NCBI GenBank assembly: GCA_900618425.1
Contig: UZAN01043232.1
Location: forward strand, 1 to 42,823
Reading direction: 5' to 3'
Length of the DNA stretch: 42,823 bases
Source of the DNA: Echinostoma caproni
Taxonomy: Eukaryota; Platyhelminthes; Trematoda; Plagiorchiida; Echinostomatidae
The notes beneath the pieces were generated by a model that saw nothing but the letters and a program-made list of their open reading frames with translations, was not told the DNA's origin and made no database searches. The position numbers were made by a program, and so were the translations under genes. Positions within the stretch are counted from its first letter, which is position 1, and every line of letters starts with the position of its first letter. This document shows positions 11,410 to 22,818 of this stretch, piece by piece.

Positions 11410-12534
11410 CGACAGTGTTCAGATCCAGACACTCCATTAAGCCATTGTTATGTTATTCATTTTAATTTAAAGCTGATTTTGTTACGTGACACCTGTGGGT
11501 TTATCATTTCTCTACAATATCTTGCAGTTTAATGAAGTTGGACAGTAACATCCCATTGAATTCCAGGTTGTGAATTCGAGGTTCAAACCATCAGCACAGT
11601 TTTCCCTTAACGAATTCGAATAAACAAGCCAAAAAAGATCAGCAGAATGTATTAAGGATTGTTTTGCTGTATATGTACACGAGCGTACTGGAATTTGGGA
11701 ACCAGCTATAATTGACAATCAATCAATAATTATTAGGTGTTACTCTCCCCTGGGATTTACTCTCAAACTTAAATCTTTTTCAATCCCGAAAAAAGAGCTT
11801 CCATAATCCTCCATGTTCAATTAATCGCCTCCTTTTAAAACATCTATAAGGAGATCATTTGTATGAAATTATTTGAAACGATAATCGCATCACTAACTTG
11901 TTATGGTGGAACATTCGTGGATTCTTTTCATTTTTCAATGTTGCAATTTGATTCATCATTTTACGAGACACACTTGGGCTATGTCGGTGTTTTAAGTAGT
12001 ATAAAAGCGTGACTAGGATCGGCTGCAGTGATATATTATAACGAGAACGGATAATAATAGTGGGGAGAAGATGCAAAGCACAACCTACTGGTCTAGCTCG
12101 CTCAGCACGAGAGGATGTTGAGACCGCGGGGTACTAAGTCTGAATGCCGGAGAGTATGGCAGTCGATGCTGCCGATTCGATGAACTGCACCGCTTTGAGC
12201 GCGGACGGTTTTAGTGCAAAATTTACCTCCAAATGTCACATGGAGTATTCTTTTGCTTTCTGATCAGGAGAGGTGCCTCAACAGTCAGTTAAATTTACTC
12301 CATTAAGCTAGAATAAAATTGAATTGCTTTATCTTGCCCATACCAAAAGCCTTTTCTCACTTCGTTCGAAATGAAATAGACCCGATGGTTGGTTGTTCCC
12401 GAAAAGAATAGCTTGGTCGGATTCATTTATAGTGAATATGAATCGAGCATTACCCTACACGGAATTGACATCTATTTTCTAGGATAACTATGCAGTCGGC
12501 TCTATCACATTACCGATCTATTTATAAAGAATAA

Positions 12535-12552
12535 TTTCCTCACAATTTTAGG
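12535..12552 (+). other. 3' splice site before the secreted-protein exon
   Basis: A pyrimidine-rich run ends in TTTTAG at 12551, followed by the exon base at 12552. It puts an intron between an unseen 5' exon and the coding exon that starts translation at 12591. An in-frame TAG overlaps the acceptor, so the coding frame cannot run further upstream without splicing. Confidence 0.6.
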
Positions 12553-12590
12553 TCACCGTACTGAAAATCACCTGGATCAAGTCCTACGAG

Positions 12591-13118
12591 ATGTGGCACC
12601 ATACTTTAATAAGTGTTCTCATCCTGATGGTTCATTTGCAATGGACTTTGGCAGTTCCTGTAAACCTTATTCAAGATGGGAGTGAGCCACCAATGAACTA
12701 TGACCCAGAAATTCGCTTGGGTGAGACCGAACTTCCACCGGTGATTCAGAAGCGACAGCTACCTCCGATTGAGGTCATGTATGAAATAGTAAACCAGTAT
12801 TTCACATTTCCATCTGAAGCGACATCTTATCCGAACGCCACAACGGACAACGAAGTTTCACAATCAGGTCACAATCATTCAAGGCAACCAGAACAGCAGA
12901 AACACGAATCGGAACAGCCTCACCTGGATACTGTGCAGTGGCAGAGCCGAAGAAAAGCGGAAAAAATGGAACACGGTGCAGATCGATTCAATACTCAACC
13001 ACACCCAACAACAACACCACCCACCGTGATTACTCCTACCGGACCATTCGAAAATCTGCTTAATCCCGCTTCTGTCTTGCCGATGGACAACGAAACCGAG
13101 GAAATTGTCGAGGATTAG
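12591..13118 (+). CDS. Secreted, cysteine-free, disordered protein of 175 residues (unknown family)
   Basis: This is the only open frame clearly too long for chance in this AT-rich DNA. It encodes 175 residues and starts with a typical signal peptide: MWHH, then a hydrophobic core (LISVLILMV), with probable cleavage near TLAVP at residues 19-23. The rest is hydrophilic and rich in Pro, Glu, Gln, Thr and Asn. It has no cysteine, no further membrane segment, three N-glycosylation sequons (NAT, NHS, NET), a KRQ dibasic site near residue 54, a Thr/Pro-rich stretch (residues 141-150) and an acidic tail ending IVED. The exon begins at 12552 after a strong acceptor (TTTCCTCACAATTTTAG). The frame is open back to that acceptor, but the ATG at 12591 is preferred because the signal peptide starts there. 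A 5' exon is therefore expected upstream. A possible AATAAA lies about 0.8 kb downstream. I do not recognise the family. It is probably a secreted or tegument/gland product, but that is inference. Confidence 0.78.
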   Translation: MWHHTLISVLILMVHLQWTLAVPVNLIQDGSEPPMNYDPEIRLGETELPPVIQKRQLPPIEVMYEIVNQYFTFPSEATSYPNATTDNEVSQSGHNHSRQPEQQKHESEQPHLDTVQWQSRRKAEKMEHGADRFNTQPHPTTTPPTVITPTGPFENLLNPASVLPMDNETEEIVED

Positions 13119-14311
13119 TAAAAGTGGAAGAAGTTGCATGAATATATATTTATGAATAGTTGAANNCCGATTCGAACACTCATGCTTTTACACACAATCC
13201 GGTGGAAAATGTTTGTAAGATATTTTTGAAATACGTAATTTTGTTTACAATTGTAGCCAGCATCAGCGTACGAATTACAAACAATGTTTTTTCTTCTTGA
13301 TCTTCTTGACAAAATGTCGGACTTAATTGGGAATATAGCACAAAGAATAGCCGAAATCATTGAAAAGATGAGGTGCGCTGTGAGTATCAGCTGTCTAAAT
13401 CAGCATTCTTTGAGCACATCTACACATCTAATGATCAGATTATCAATCATTTGGGGACAATAACACGTGTGTTCTTGGGTGAAAATTAATGATAGGGACT
13501 ATAAAATTGTACAAAATCTCTCTGGACCGCTTTTTTACCTGTCAACTGTGAGCCAGCTACCAGTTTTCTATTTTGACACGGCAGGCGCAATTTTGTGGGT
13601 TACATGAACTCGAGGTTTTAGTGGGAGTGGTGAGGGTGTTCAACAGCCCTTTACTATAAGCTTATTGTCTTTGGGTTTGTGTTTGAAACCCACAAAAGTG
13701 AATCTACCTTCTGATTCCTTTTTCGGTCGTTTTCTAAATGCCATATAACTTCTTCGAATCTCAGTTGTGCGGTTGTTGTGTAGCAAATGGATATGCACTA
13801 CTGTTGAGATCTGATAAGGACGATTCTCGAGTCTAGTGCTTCCGAATGTGTGAATTGCCGGAAGAAATGTGGATTGTGTGAAGTGCGACGAACAGTTAGT
13901 TTCAATAAATACCGATCAATTCACATCACTACTCACAAGTAACTGTGAGTTAAATGTGAAACAAAAATAATGATTTTACAAACTGGGATTTAAGCTTTAG
14001 ATAGTTGTTCAAATGCATTATTGCTATGATAACTACATATAGACTCAGTTGAATGAGGATATCTCTAATCACTGTGACGGGGGGTATGTGTGTGTGGGGG
14101 GAGGGATTGTCACTTATGTTTGTGATTGGACCAAACATGCTTACCATCCTTCGCTGAAGGAATGTACACTTGCGATAATAGTAACGGTACTGTTAAGTCA
14201 TGCTCCTTCGTCCCGCCCTATCAAAGACTATTGGAGTTCTTATACTGTACACTGACGGCTTTCCTATAATTGAACTTCGATCTCTCTGGCTGCCCCAGAT
14301 TGACAACACTG

Positions 14312-14339
14312 TACAATACAACACAATACAATACAATAT
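14312..14339. repeat. (ACAAT)n short tandem repeat
   Basis: Five to six pentamer units with one variant, ending in ATATA. Confidence 0.85.
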
Positions 14340-14568
14340 AGGTTTTCGCAATGTATCCTGGATCACTTCGCTGCATCTGTACACGTGCATACTGCAGTCT
14401 ATGTGATCAGTAATATCTGGTCAGTAAATAACAGAATCATAGGCAGAGAACCAACCAAGAGGAGGTGTAAAAACCATACCAATGCCTTTCCGGTTGTGGC
14501 AATGGTCACCGGCTCAATTGGGCATTGAGGTGTATTAGGCGTTTTGGATGTCTGACCCCATCCAAAGA

Positions 14569-14675
14569 GCGTATGATCCGATAAACTGGACATCGGCCCC
14601 CAATGGATTGCGCTTTTTACACCGCCCCGCTGCTTTGCGTGTCAGGCCTGGGCAACCTAGCAGTATTCGGCCCAC
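14569..14675. repeat. Unnamed interspersed repeat, copy A
   Basis: This is the partner of the repeat at 38232-38400 on the same strand, sharing GCGTATGATCCGAT, CCAATGGATTG, CCGCTGC and CTAGCAGTATT. It is shorter and ends in an A-rich tract near 14680, which could be a retroposon tail. It is an old copy of a family I cannot name. Confidence 0.55.
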
Positions 14676-15160
14676 ATGAAAAAAAATGGAACGTCTTTCT
14701 TTTTTACACAGATTTATGTACCATGATTTATTTGGCACACTCTCCGACCTCAGACAAGTGTGAAATATATATGTATATATATCATCCATTTATATCTGCA
14801 ATGATTTTGGAAGAGATCTGTGAATATAACCTATATAAGAATATCAAATATATTGAAATTTTATTCCTTTTCATTGAATTTCCGCGGTTCTTATGTGCAT
14901 GAATCAATTTTATTGACCTTATGAAAATTATCCAGGATTTGTCTGCAGTTGGAACGCCAATCAACCACATTGAAACGCAATCCGTTTTGATTTAATGCCG
15001 CAAGCGAATCCTTTTTGCAGTCAGAGGCTCATTTTCTACAGATTAAATTCATTTTTAAAAGATGCCTGAAGGTGCATCAGAGGTGACCCGTATTCATAGT
15101 CACATGACCTACTAAACTGTCTCTGTCTCTGTGTCCCACAGTGCATTAGGACGCTTTTAC

Positions 15161-15232
15161 ACAAATAGGTAATCATAACCAAAAACGGATTGCCTTCAAA
15201 CAACTCTGTGTTCGCACCTTCTTCGGCAGGCA
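15161..15232 (-). CDS. Candidate short internal exon, minus strand
   Basis: The acceptor CATCAATGCTTGACAG and the donor TTGT|GTAAAA enclose 72 bp reading PAEEGANTELFEGNPFLVMI and then TYL. A plus-strand frame after a TTTTTGCAG acceptor at 15016 overlaps nearby DNA, so strand choice is uncertain. Confidence 0.2.
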
Positions 15233-15476
15233 CTGTCAAGCATTGATGGTGTTAGAAATTGAGATCCATCTAACCATGGTAAGGTGGATAAAACCACTCG
15301 GACAGAACACAGAAGGCCCATGTGCCCAGAGTGCGGGTTATAGTTTTCCGATTTCAACAATTTGCGGAATATTTAACTAAGAATAGTTTTAGTTTATCGA
15401 CTAGTCAACTTTTTTTTTTCTCTGTAAACATGCATTCGAAAAACAGATTATGCGCATGAAACTGGTTTCTGATTAC

Positions 15477-15553
15477 CACTACTATTACTACTACTACTAC
15501 TACTACTACCAACACTACTACTATTATTACTGCTATTACTAATGCTACTAGTA
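15477..15553. repeat. (ACT)n imperfect microsatellite
   Basis: ACT units are interspersed with ATT, AAC and GCT variants over about 77 bp. The reverse complement is AGT, the same unit as the repeat at 5976. Confidence 0.9.
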
Positions 15554-15810
15554 CTGAAGATTGCCAACGTCACATCAATAAATCAACACGAGTAGCGATA
15601 ACATTCTTTGGTTAATAGAGGTACACATTTATTTACACATTCACTAAGTGAGTGCAACAACCAATGTCAGAGTAATTGTGCTTTCATTGAATTAAATGGA
15701 TTTGGTGAAGAGTGGGCGGGAAAGACGCAAACGAAAATGTCATTTACAGTGATTTAGAATAAGAAACGGAGAAACAAAGAAGTGCATAGAGGGGAGAGGG
15801 AAGGAGCAGG

Positions 15811-16116
15811 TTAGGTGAGGTCACGTACTTCCCGTTTAGGTCCAAGAGTCATGGATGAGGTGGTGTTTGCATTCGGGTCTGGGCCAAAGTAACTAGAGGG
15901 CTTTGAAAGACTGTTTTTGAGAAAATAGAATTGGATCACCATAACATAATTAATTCCACTTCTTTTGTTGCAAGATATCGTTGCGGGAGGGTTTCGGGGT
16001 ACTTTGTGGGCGATTTTGAACGCATCTTCATTTTGTACCCAATGTCCGGTATTCACAATGTGCTCCGTGATTGCACTCGAAATGGTCCTCGTGGTTCCCG
16101 TGCGTAACCAAACTGG
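15811..16116 (-). CDS. Candidate last exon, minus strand (unknown protein)
   Basis: 101 codons are open from a GTTAG acceptor at 16117-16121 to the TAA at 15811. The reading includes TEHIVNTGHWVQNEDAFKIA, then KVPRNPPATI and FGPDPNANTTSS. An AATAAA polyadenylation signal lies about 180 nt past the stop (complement of 15628-15633), which fits a 3' UTR. The acceptor has a poor pyrimidine tract. No family was recognised. Frames of this length occur by chance a few times in a window like this, so the polyA signal and protein-like composition are the only support. Confidence 0.35.
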   Translation of the reverse strand, partial: PVWLRTGTTRTISSAITEHIVNTGHWVQNEDAFKIAHKVPRNPPATISCNKRSGINYVMVIQFYFLKNSLSKPSSYFGPDPNANTTSSMTLGPKREVRDLT

Positions 16117-17505
16117 CTAACTTTTCCTTGATTATTTGAGCAAACAGCCCGATCGTCCTGGCAAGAGTGAAACACAATCTGGGTCACTGGAATGGTGCCT
16201 AAAACCGTGGAACCACTATGCACAGCAAAAAAGGGAACATAAATCCAACAAAGGATCCGAAAAAAACAAAATCACTATATTGTAGAAATAGTACAAGACT
16301 GAAGGAGGATTAGGAGCCGATAAGAATAATAATTTGGCAGCCGAATGAATAAATTTAGTTATCTGATTATCAGTCTTAGATTTTATTGACATTTAAACCA
16401 TACTATTTATTTGCTTTTTGATGAGACAATTGAAGACAGGTTTCGTGTTCATGAGCTTGTTTCAAGTTGTATGATCAAAGAACTGTCGCATAGGCCAACT
16501 CGTATCACACAGATTCGGAAGGGTGCGATCACTATACGTCAAAAATCCGAAACACTGAGAACCGGGAGAAATTAAAAAAGGTGATGAACAAGAACGCGCA
16601 CGTAGTTGGAAACATTTTCAAACATTTCAATTTCAGCAGCAAGTATATCACCATAAACGTTACGCGGCTTGTTCACAAAACCGTTATTGACAATATCAGT
16701 CACTATGATTATAGATTCCTTAAAGTGTTGTCTAAGCAGGACGCTGGAACATCTCACGCTAGTACACATAATCAATGTAATCTCCCCGATAGACACTTGA
16801 AAGAATCCGGTTATCCCCCTGTGGTTATCCAGTCCTCGGTTTGTCAGACACGTCTATGTATGTTTTATGACAAGTCTTAGTCCAGATATCTATCCATATT
16901 ATGTATCAAATGCTATCAGAGACGTTGTGGTAATTGTTTGGAAACCGGATTTGATGACAAATGCGGTCAGTTAGTTGTATATGTAAACAGAGATGTACAT
17001 TGCTTGTTTTGTTGACGATCTGATTATAAATATGCTGGTCTCACTTGGCGATTACCTCAGTTCCACTTTGAGAACACAAATTCAAAAATTTACAATGCAG
17101 ACATCTCGAATTCTGCTGATTGTTTCTCTTTTGCTGAATTTACTTAACACAACAAGACATATTGTGGTGCAATTAGGAAGGCTAGAAAAAGGATGCGAAG
17201 GAACAGGAAGGTCAAACAGAACCATCCAACAATAGGTCGATCGTTTTGTGGAGTTAGTGTTTTATTTAACAGACTGGAACGTGGTTACTATGGTGGAATA
17301 CTCCCTCATCATGGATGAGTTTGAATTTAGCTGAAATGTTCATCCGTTTATGCACGAAATCGGCACGACTTCAGATTAACCACCTGTATTTAAAAGCCCG
17401 TAAAACGTAAGCAACACCAAGACTGTGAAATACGCGGAAGCAGTCTAGTTGGTATGTCTCCCTGACATTGGTTTCGCGAAGAGCTTGCTCAAAACATATT
17501 TTGAC

Positions 17506-17705
17506 CTAAGATACTGCAATTTCTGATGACAGATTGGTGATCATCTAAACTGTAATATGCATCTGTACCAATGAGGCTAAATGATTCAGGATACGTGCAA
17601 ACCATGAACGTTGGCCTTCCTAGTAAAGTGCACATCAGGGAAAAGTAGTGATTTACATTTCGAATATTTTGATATCCAGAAGTTGCTAAATGAACGATTC
17701 CATCT
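17506..17705 (-). CDS. Candidate internal exon, minus strand
   Basis: Flanked by TTGTCATACAG on one side and TTAG|GTCAAA on the other, the only open frame gives 66 codons: DGIVHLATSGYQNIRNVNHY, then FSLMCTLLGRPTFMVCTY and LDDHQSVIRNCSIL. It is on the same strand as the 15.8-kb candidate and about 1.4 kb upstream of it, but splice phases do not fit directly. It could be chance. Confidence 0.22.
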
Positions 17706-18697
17706 CTGTATGACAACTAATATTTTGGTAGTTACTGAATTCGTTGAGTGATATGTTTGTTCATGAGCTTCATTTGTTGCCGAAAAAAACTGAAAATTAA
17801 CGAAACTCAGCAAGGTCATTAAATTCGATTTTTTTTCATATACTCACATTTTTGTGACAAACTGCAAAACTTTTGAGGATCAAATACTACATCATTGTGA
17901 TTCTTTTTAAGTGTCCACGTTCAATTCTGTGTCACGTTGCGCTTTGTTCGGGAGATTCCCCATACCAGTTCACTTATGGTGATGAAGCTAAGGGTGCACG
18001 GAGGGTGATGTCATTTTATATCTGGAGAGCCGGTTACATTTTGATAAAATTACTTATCTGGTCGGAACTAACGGTTGGAATGTACTCAAATGTTGTAGAA
18101 CTGTAAACATTCACAACCGAGACAGCGAAGTGATTATTTTCCTCAACAAAAGGAGGTATACTGATTCCTCACTTTTCATTAAGTCTGTAACTACTGAAAT
18201 TCTCTCCATTTTCGATAGTACTTTACGCTGCTCTTTCTTTAAAATATTTTATTAACCTTTTTCCAATCAACACTTCTTCCAATGCACCTGGTAAATGCAG
18301 AGTTTGTGGTAGGATGTTAGCTAACGAGTTCGTGTTTAACAATATTCACCACACCTCCAAACGTTTTTTGAGCATGGCCACTCCCGTTTTACGATCGCCC
18401 TGACATGCCGTTCCCAAATACTGTACCTCACTCAGACCTAAGTGAGAGCAACATGAAGTCTTTTTTTCCTGAATAAGCCAGTCAATTTCAACACATCTGA
18501 TTATTGAAGTACTTTTTTATGACTTAAAACGTTTTACAGAAAAAATCAATTTTTAGCATTCTTGAATAAATTCTTGAAGAATACTGGGAGGAAGAGACAT
18601 TTTTGTCCCAAGAACATAGCTGGACTTCAAATTTGTTTGGTTAGAAAATAGTTTGATTGTGACGCATTGATTTTACAAATCTTTCTGCATTCTTCAG

Positions 18698-18801
18698 CCT
18701 CAACAGTTATTCCAAATTCGGACATCCTACAGACTACACAGAATGTTTTTAATTCGTTGAATGAATCCAAATATCAAATGACAGATTATACTGATCTCCT
18801 G
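18698..18801 (+). CDS. Candidate internal exon, plus strand
   Basis: A strong acceptor (CTTTCTGCATTCTTCAG) and a donor CTG|GTAAAA bracket 104 bp. Only one frame is open throughout: STVIPNSDILQTTQNVFNSL, then NESKYQMTDYTDLL. The next candidate at 19003 is out of phase with it, so the two cannot be joined directly. Confidence 0.25.
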
Positions 18802-19002
18802 GTAAAAGGATATACTGTTATTGGCGTATAGGAGCATTCTTATAAGCGTACAACCACAATGTCAGAATCTCATCGCCATTGAAAGTTACCTGAACAAACG
18901 CGAGGTAGTGCATCTGAAAGGGCCGTTGAGCGTTAACTAATTGCCGCATATCAGCTGTATTTAGGATCATCTCACACTCATCTCCTCCCGATTCTCATAC
19001 AG

Positions 19003-19117
19003 ATATCGGTTAAACCGCAGATTATCTATGACATGCAAGCAAGCTCCTACTTTGGATTCACAGCAGCATGCGACATTCTGCAATGATCTTTTGAATTCAC
19101 TTTTATCCACTGGAGCA
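19003..19117 (+). CDS. Candidate internal exon, plus strand
   Basis: An excellent pyrimidine tract and acceptor (TCTCCTCCCGATTCTCATACAG) is followed by a frame reading YRLNRRLSMTCKQAPTLDSQ, then HATFCNDLLNSLLSTGA, up to a possible donor GCA|GTAAAT. The frame stays open to 19222. No family was recognised. Confidence 0.25.
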
Positions 19118-20289
19118 GTAAATGCTTTTAAAGATAAAACCGTTGACCTTCAGTTCTGTGATGCTGAGATATTTGTAAAGAATGTGTTGAAAATGAATAT
19201 TAACGCTGTATGGTTCGCTTAGTGCTATTTGTTTTCCCTAACAAAACTTATTGTTTACACTATTTAGCACAAAACGTGTACATATCAACATCCTTTTGTC
19301 ATTGGTCCTCAGACAACTAGCGTGAGAAGTATTTCCTTTGGTCATAAAGCTCATCCCCAAATATCCCCAAACAAGTATAGACACACGGAGAGAGAATCGG
19401 CCCATTTGTATTCGTCGAAGACAAGATTAACGAGGTTCAATGTTTTATTATGCACCAATACACAGGCAAACATCCGGTTACCACTTGAAAGTTCAATAGC
19501 AATGTGTTCTTGGTCTACTTTCGTTTTTGATAATCGGCATATGGTGAAGCTGCGCGCAAAAGAAAAACAAACAGAGGTACGAGTAAGTGATTGGGATTTG
19601 GTATGGACCAATGTAGTAAAAGCGAGTTATTTATGTATCAGTGGTTGTTTCAACTGTTATTCATACAGTGCCCATCATTGAAAGCCGGAAAAATTGAATT
19701 CCCCTCTGAATATGTCCACAACTTGTAGTGAAGTTTCGTTATTTCCTTCTTACCGCTTTTCACGCCAAATTGTGTAAATCTGTTCGTCAAGCGCTATCTC
19801 AAGGAAGCTAAGTTTTAACATTTCTATGATCTACCGCACAAACTGTAATGGGTCCTTTAGTTGCTCACTAAACGCGTTTACCTAAAGAAGTTCGTGGCTA
19901 TATAGAAATAATATCATGCAAACTGAAAATTGGATAGCAGTGTTCTATCAGTACTTCTCAATAACATCCATTCAATCTTCAAAAAGTTTAGGGATGTCGA
20001 GCACCCTAGGATGTGTACGCATTGAGACTATAGATAAATATGATATCTTCCAGGGCCTTCGTCCAGTACATATCCGAAACACAATTGATCGGGTAGTAAA
20101 TTTCATAAACATTAACTGTTGCAATATTTATATTCTACCATTTCAGCTCATCACCAAAAGTAAAACCTTTTCTTACTCCTTACAAACCTTGTTTCCTCGA
20201 TAGGTTTTTAAAAGATATAATCATAGTGTATATATACATTTTACTCAAAGCCCTGGTTTGTTCTGTTACAGCATTTTTCCCGATTTGCT

Positions 20290-21420
20290 TGCCTCCCATC
20301 ATCACTTGCAAAAATTCCCCATGCGTTACTGCCGGAGATTTTAACCGCTACCGTAACGCACTTTACCCTATTTGGGTCTGATAACTGTCGCAACCACTAT
20401 ACTCGACTTGAGGCTATGCTTGACCTTTTCTGTGTTATAAACCTTGACGTTTTCACCAACCATAAAAGGATTTCCGTTAGTAATTCTGACCACTGTGTTA
20501 GTTTAACTCTTCTCAAGGTCTACGGAAAAAGTAGACACTTGGAAAACATCCAACTTCTATTTTTGATTATCTGGACAATAGGATTTTCTTGACAAAATGT
20601 CCACACTTCAGCGAATGATTTCTCGAACAAATCTTCCCATTTTCTCTATCAGGCTGTTCATCACATTGTGAGTATCTTTGGGGTTAATCAAAATTGTTCC
20701 GATAGTTTTTGCCGTTCTACTGAAACGTTTAACATTCCTGTCGATCATTTTCCTCCCTCATTTCCAAGATACTTTCGGTGCAAGAATGAAAGTGATAATT
20801 TATGTGGAGAACGCGATACACTCAAGCCTCTATTCTAGCTTATCAGGAGTGAAATTTGTCGACCCAATCAATGAGCTGTTGGAGCTCCTTTGGTTAATCG
20901 GAGATGTTGGTGAATGCGGTTGCCCGCGAAACAGCTTTGTGGTACACGGTCATATGGATAAGGGTTTTTGGGACTGTAAGATTGATCTTTATCCTACGCG
21001 ACTGCTTTCGATTCCGTGAACTACGGCAGCCTAATACATCTCCTGCATGATCGAGTCGTTCGGTTACGTTTGTGCGAAAGTTCCTAAACCTAACAAAGTT
21101 TACTTAATGAGGTCGCAAGAGATTTCAGTTTTATGCGCAATTACCGCCTGTTTCAAAGAGTCAGTCTGAAAACTGTCTTGTCTTGTCTCGATGCATAAAT
21201 GATGTTCCTAGTTCACGTGGTTTTGTTGGTTTTAACTGATCCGATGATCCCGTTATATGAAAAGTAATCAAAGACAGCACTGCGCTCATTACATTATCGA
21301 TGCAATAATCCTTTCTGACGAAAATTCTGCCAGAAGCTGAGTAGTAGTTAATGCCTGTTTTGACCGACCGTGCTCACAAATGGTGGTGTTGATGGTGGTT
21401 AATTAAGGCAGTTCATTATA
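20290..21420 (+). mobile_element. Decayed non-LTR retrotransposon, opposite orientation
   Basis: The plus strand holds CVTAGDFNRYRN (about 20325), the GDFN active-site block of AP endonucleases. It is followed after a frameshift by HYTRLEAMLDLFCVINLDVF and VSNSDHCVSLTL (about 20395-20515), where SDH is the terminal endonuclease motif. A linking region then leads to ATAFDSVNYGSLIHLLHDRV (about 20992-21055), a good RT motif A block. Later RT blocks are not readable. Several stops and frameshifts make it non-functional. It interrupts a region where I also see weak plus-strand exon candidates. Confidence 0.6.
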
Positions 21421-22104
21421 ATATCCCCCCAAATTAATTTATTTTAGTTGGCCTGAAACTAGATTGCACCATTTCGTTTTGTATTTCAGAAAACAAAAAG
21501 ATATTGATTTACATCGAAACAAAGTAATTAAATTAATCTTTTCCACAGTGCTCTTCACACACGCTTCTAGTTTGTCCGAGTAAATAAAAACTTTTTGATC
21601 TGTTTACCTATTGTTTTGGATTGGAATCGTCAATAATCGATTATTTGATTTTAGTTCATTGAGTTTGAAGAACACTTCCGGTTCTAGCCGCATCAAATGA
21701 ACGCATAGCTTGGAGAATGGTATTTTGGAGAACTTCGCTGACCACTGGTGCAAAATTCTTCGGTTGAAACCTATTTTAATTTACAGAGTGAGATCGGAGA
21801 TAATCCGAAGATTACTGCATCAAAGCAGGCACGAAGGAAAATAGCGGAATCCCTGTTTTGATGACTAGAATAACACTCAAGCAACATGATCGTATTTGTC
21901 CCCGGAATCTATTGCACGTTTTTTGAATGAGAAACGTTCTGCAACTAGGGTCAGCGATGAGAATACTGGGGTATTCAAGCAATTAGCAAGCGGCGATCCG
22001 GAAATATGGGCAGACTGTTGGACTAGTAACTACCGTGATTTGCTGTGGCCTGAATTCTTCTCAAGGTTAAAGTGTTACTCACAGTTCATTTGGTAGTAGA
22101 TTTA

Positions 22105-22195
22105 CGGAAGCGAGATTTGAACCTCAATTTGGACGCTGCCTTCAACCCTCAGTGTGACGAAACCGCACCTAACGCCCTGAGCTCTAGGGTTCAGT
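22105..22195 (-). mobile_element. Possible tRNA-like SINE head
   Basis: The minus strand holds GAGCTCAGGGCGTTAGGTGC, similar to the D-arm of a Leu/Ser-type tRNA. About 35 nt further on is GAGGTTCAAATCTC, a good B-box/T-arm. The length suits a tRNA with a long variable arm. Acceptor stem and anticodon could not be defined, so it is treated as SINE-like rather than a tRNA gene. Confidence 0.35.
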
Positions 22196-22329
22196 TGATA
22201 AAGATAAGTGTTTCTGTGGAAAAACTTGTATTCAACTCACATACGGGGGTTATTTGGATGGATAGCCAAGTGTGAAAAGATTGAAGTGTTATGTGTGGCC
22301 TCGTAGCCATGGAGAACCTTCCAGTTAGC

Positions 22330-22470
22330 TTGTTAGCCCCAGCTGAACAAATGTTGCGTTCTATCCCGACATGGGGTGGGAGAGAGTTCCAGACCGAATA
22401 CACTCTGACTGCTAATGAGTGATTCCGGCATTCCAATCGGTATTTTGAGACCACTAGTTTGAAGGGATAA
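22330..22470 (-). mobile_element. Possible 3' end of a retroelement ORF
   Basis: On the minus strand, RLECRNHSLAVRVYSVWNSL followed by PPHVG resembles the conserved end of many non-LTR polyproteins (FFxxRVVxxWNSLPxxVV). Only this short block is recognisable. It lies directly upstream, on the same strand, of a tRNA-like B-box at 22.1 kb. Confidence 0.38.
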
Positions 22471-22751
22471 TTTTAGCAAATCTAGTACTTCTATGATGAC
22501 ACGTCTATGATATAACATGTAATCCTAAGTAGCTAAATGTAAATATGTATTGATGCACATATCGTCCGCGCCTGGTACATCAGTAATTGGGTAATAGATC
22601 TGTGATGTACCAAGGGATCTTTTGTCCTTCATTAGGTGACATTTAAATATTCTTCAGATTGTTGTTTGGCAAAGTTGAAGTTTTTATTTCGATTGTGGAA
22701 CATTCGGTAGTCTCTGTAAGTTGTATGAGTAATTTGAATGTGAAGAGATCA

Positions 22752-22818
22752 GTGCCTCGTAGCTCAGCTGGTAGAGCGTAGGCGGCGTCCATGAGTGGGT
22801 TCGAATCCCACCGAGACT
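22752..22818 (+). mobile_element. tRNA-like sequence, SINE head with a shortened anticodon arm
   Basis: TAGCTCAGCTGG is a perfect A-box, and GTGGGTTCGAATCCCAC is a perfect T-arm with B-box. The ends GTGCCTCG and CGAGAC pair over only four bases. The D-arm GCTC...GAGC is intact, but no anticodon stem can be drawn and the whole unit is about 66 nt, several bases short of a tRNA. It is better read as a tRNA-derived SINE head than as a working tRNA gene. Its head differs from that of the hammerhead SINE family. Confidence 0.55.

Larger units (their letters stand above)
9116..12534. other. Stretch without a recognised gene
   Basis: Apart from the 50-bp repeat, the G10 run and the GGAC tract, I see only short chance-length frames. 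9466-9683 (plus) holds a 70-codon frame, without a family match. 12080-12230 is GC-richer and could hold the promoter or 5' exon of the secreted-protein gene, but no signal proves it. Confidence 0.4.

Noticed and set aside
12090..12200. GC-rich patch considered as an rRNA, 5S or snRNA gene
   Set aside because: It does not match 5S, U-snRNA or spliced-leader sequence patterns. It was left as possible promoter or 5' exon DNA.
16425..16460. Minus-strand CTCATGA-ACAC-GAAAC-CTGTC, resembling a third hammerhead
   Set aside because: The core G5 is C (CTCATGA instead of CTGATGA) and the four bases available for stem II cannot pair.
17061..17318. Plus-strand frame after a CCTCAG acceptor, with a basic RKARKRMRRNRKV stretch
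   Set aside because: It is interrupted by an in-frame TAA at 17145 and has no recognisable domain. It may be a dead ORF but is not supportable.
19322..19681. 119-codon plus-strand frame ending near a GTAAGT donor
   Set aside because: It lacks a family match, the start is not an ATG and the opposite strand is equally open. Its length is within chance for the window.
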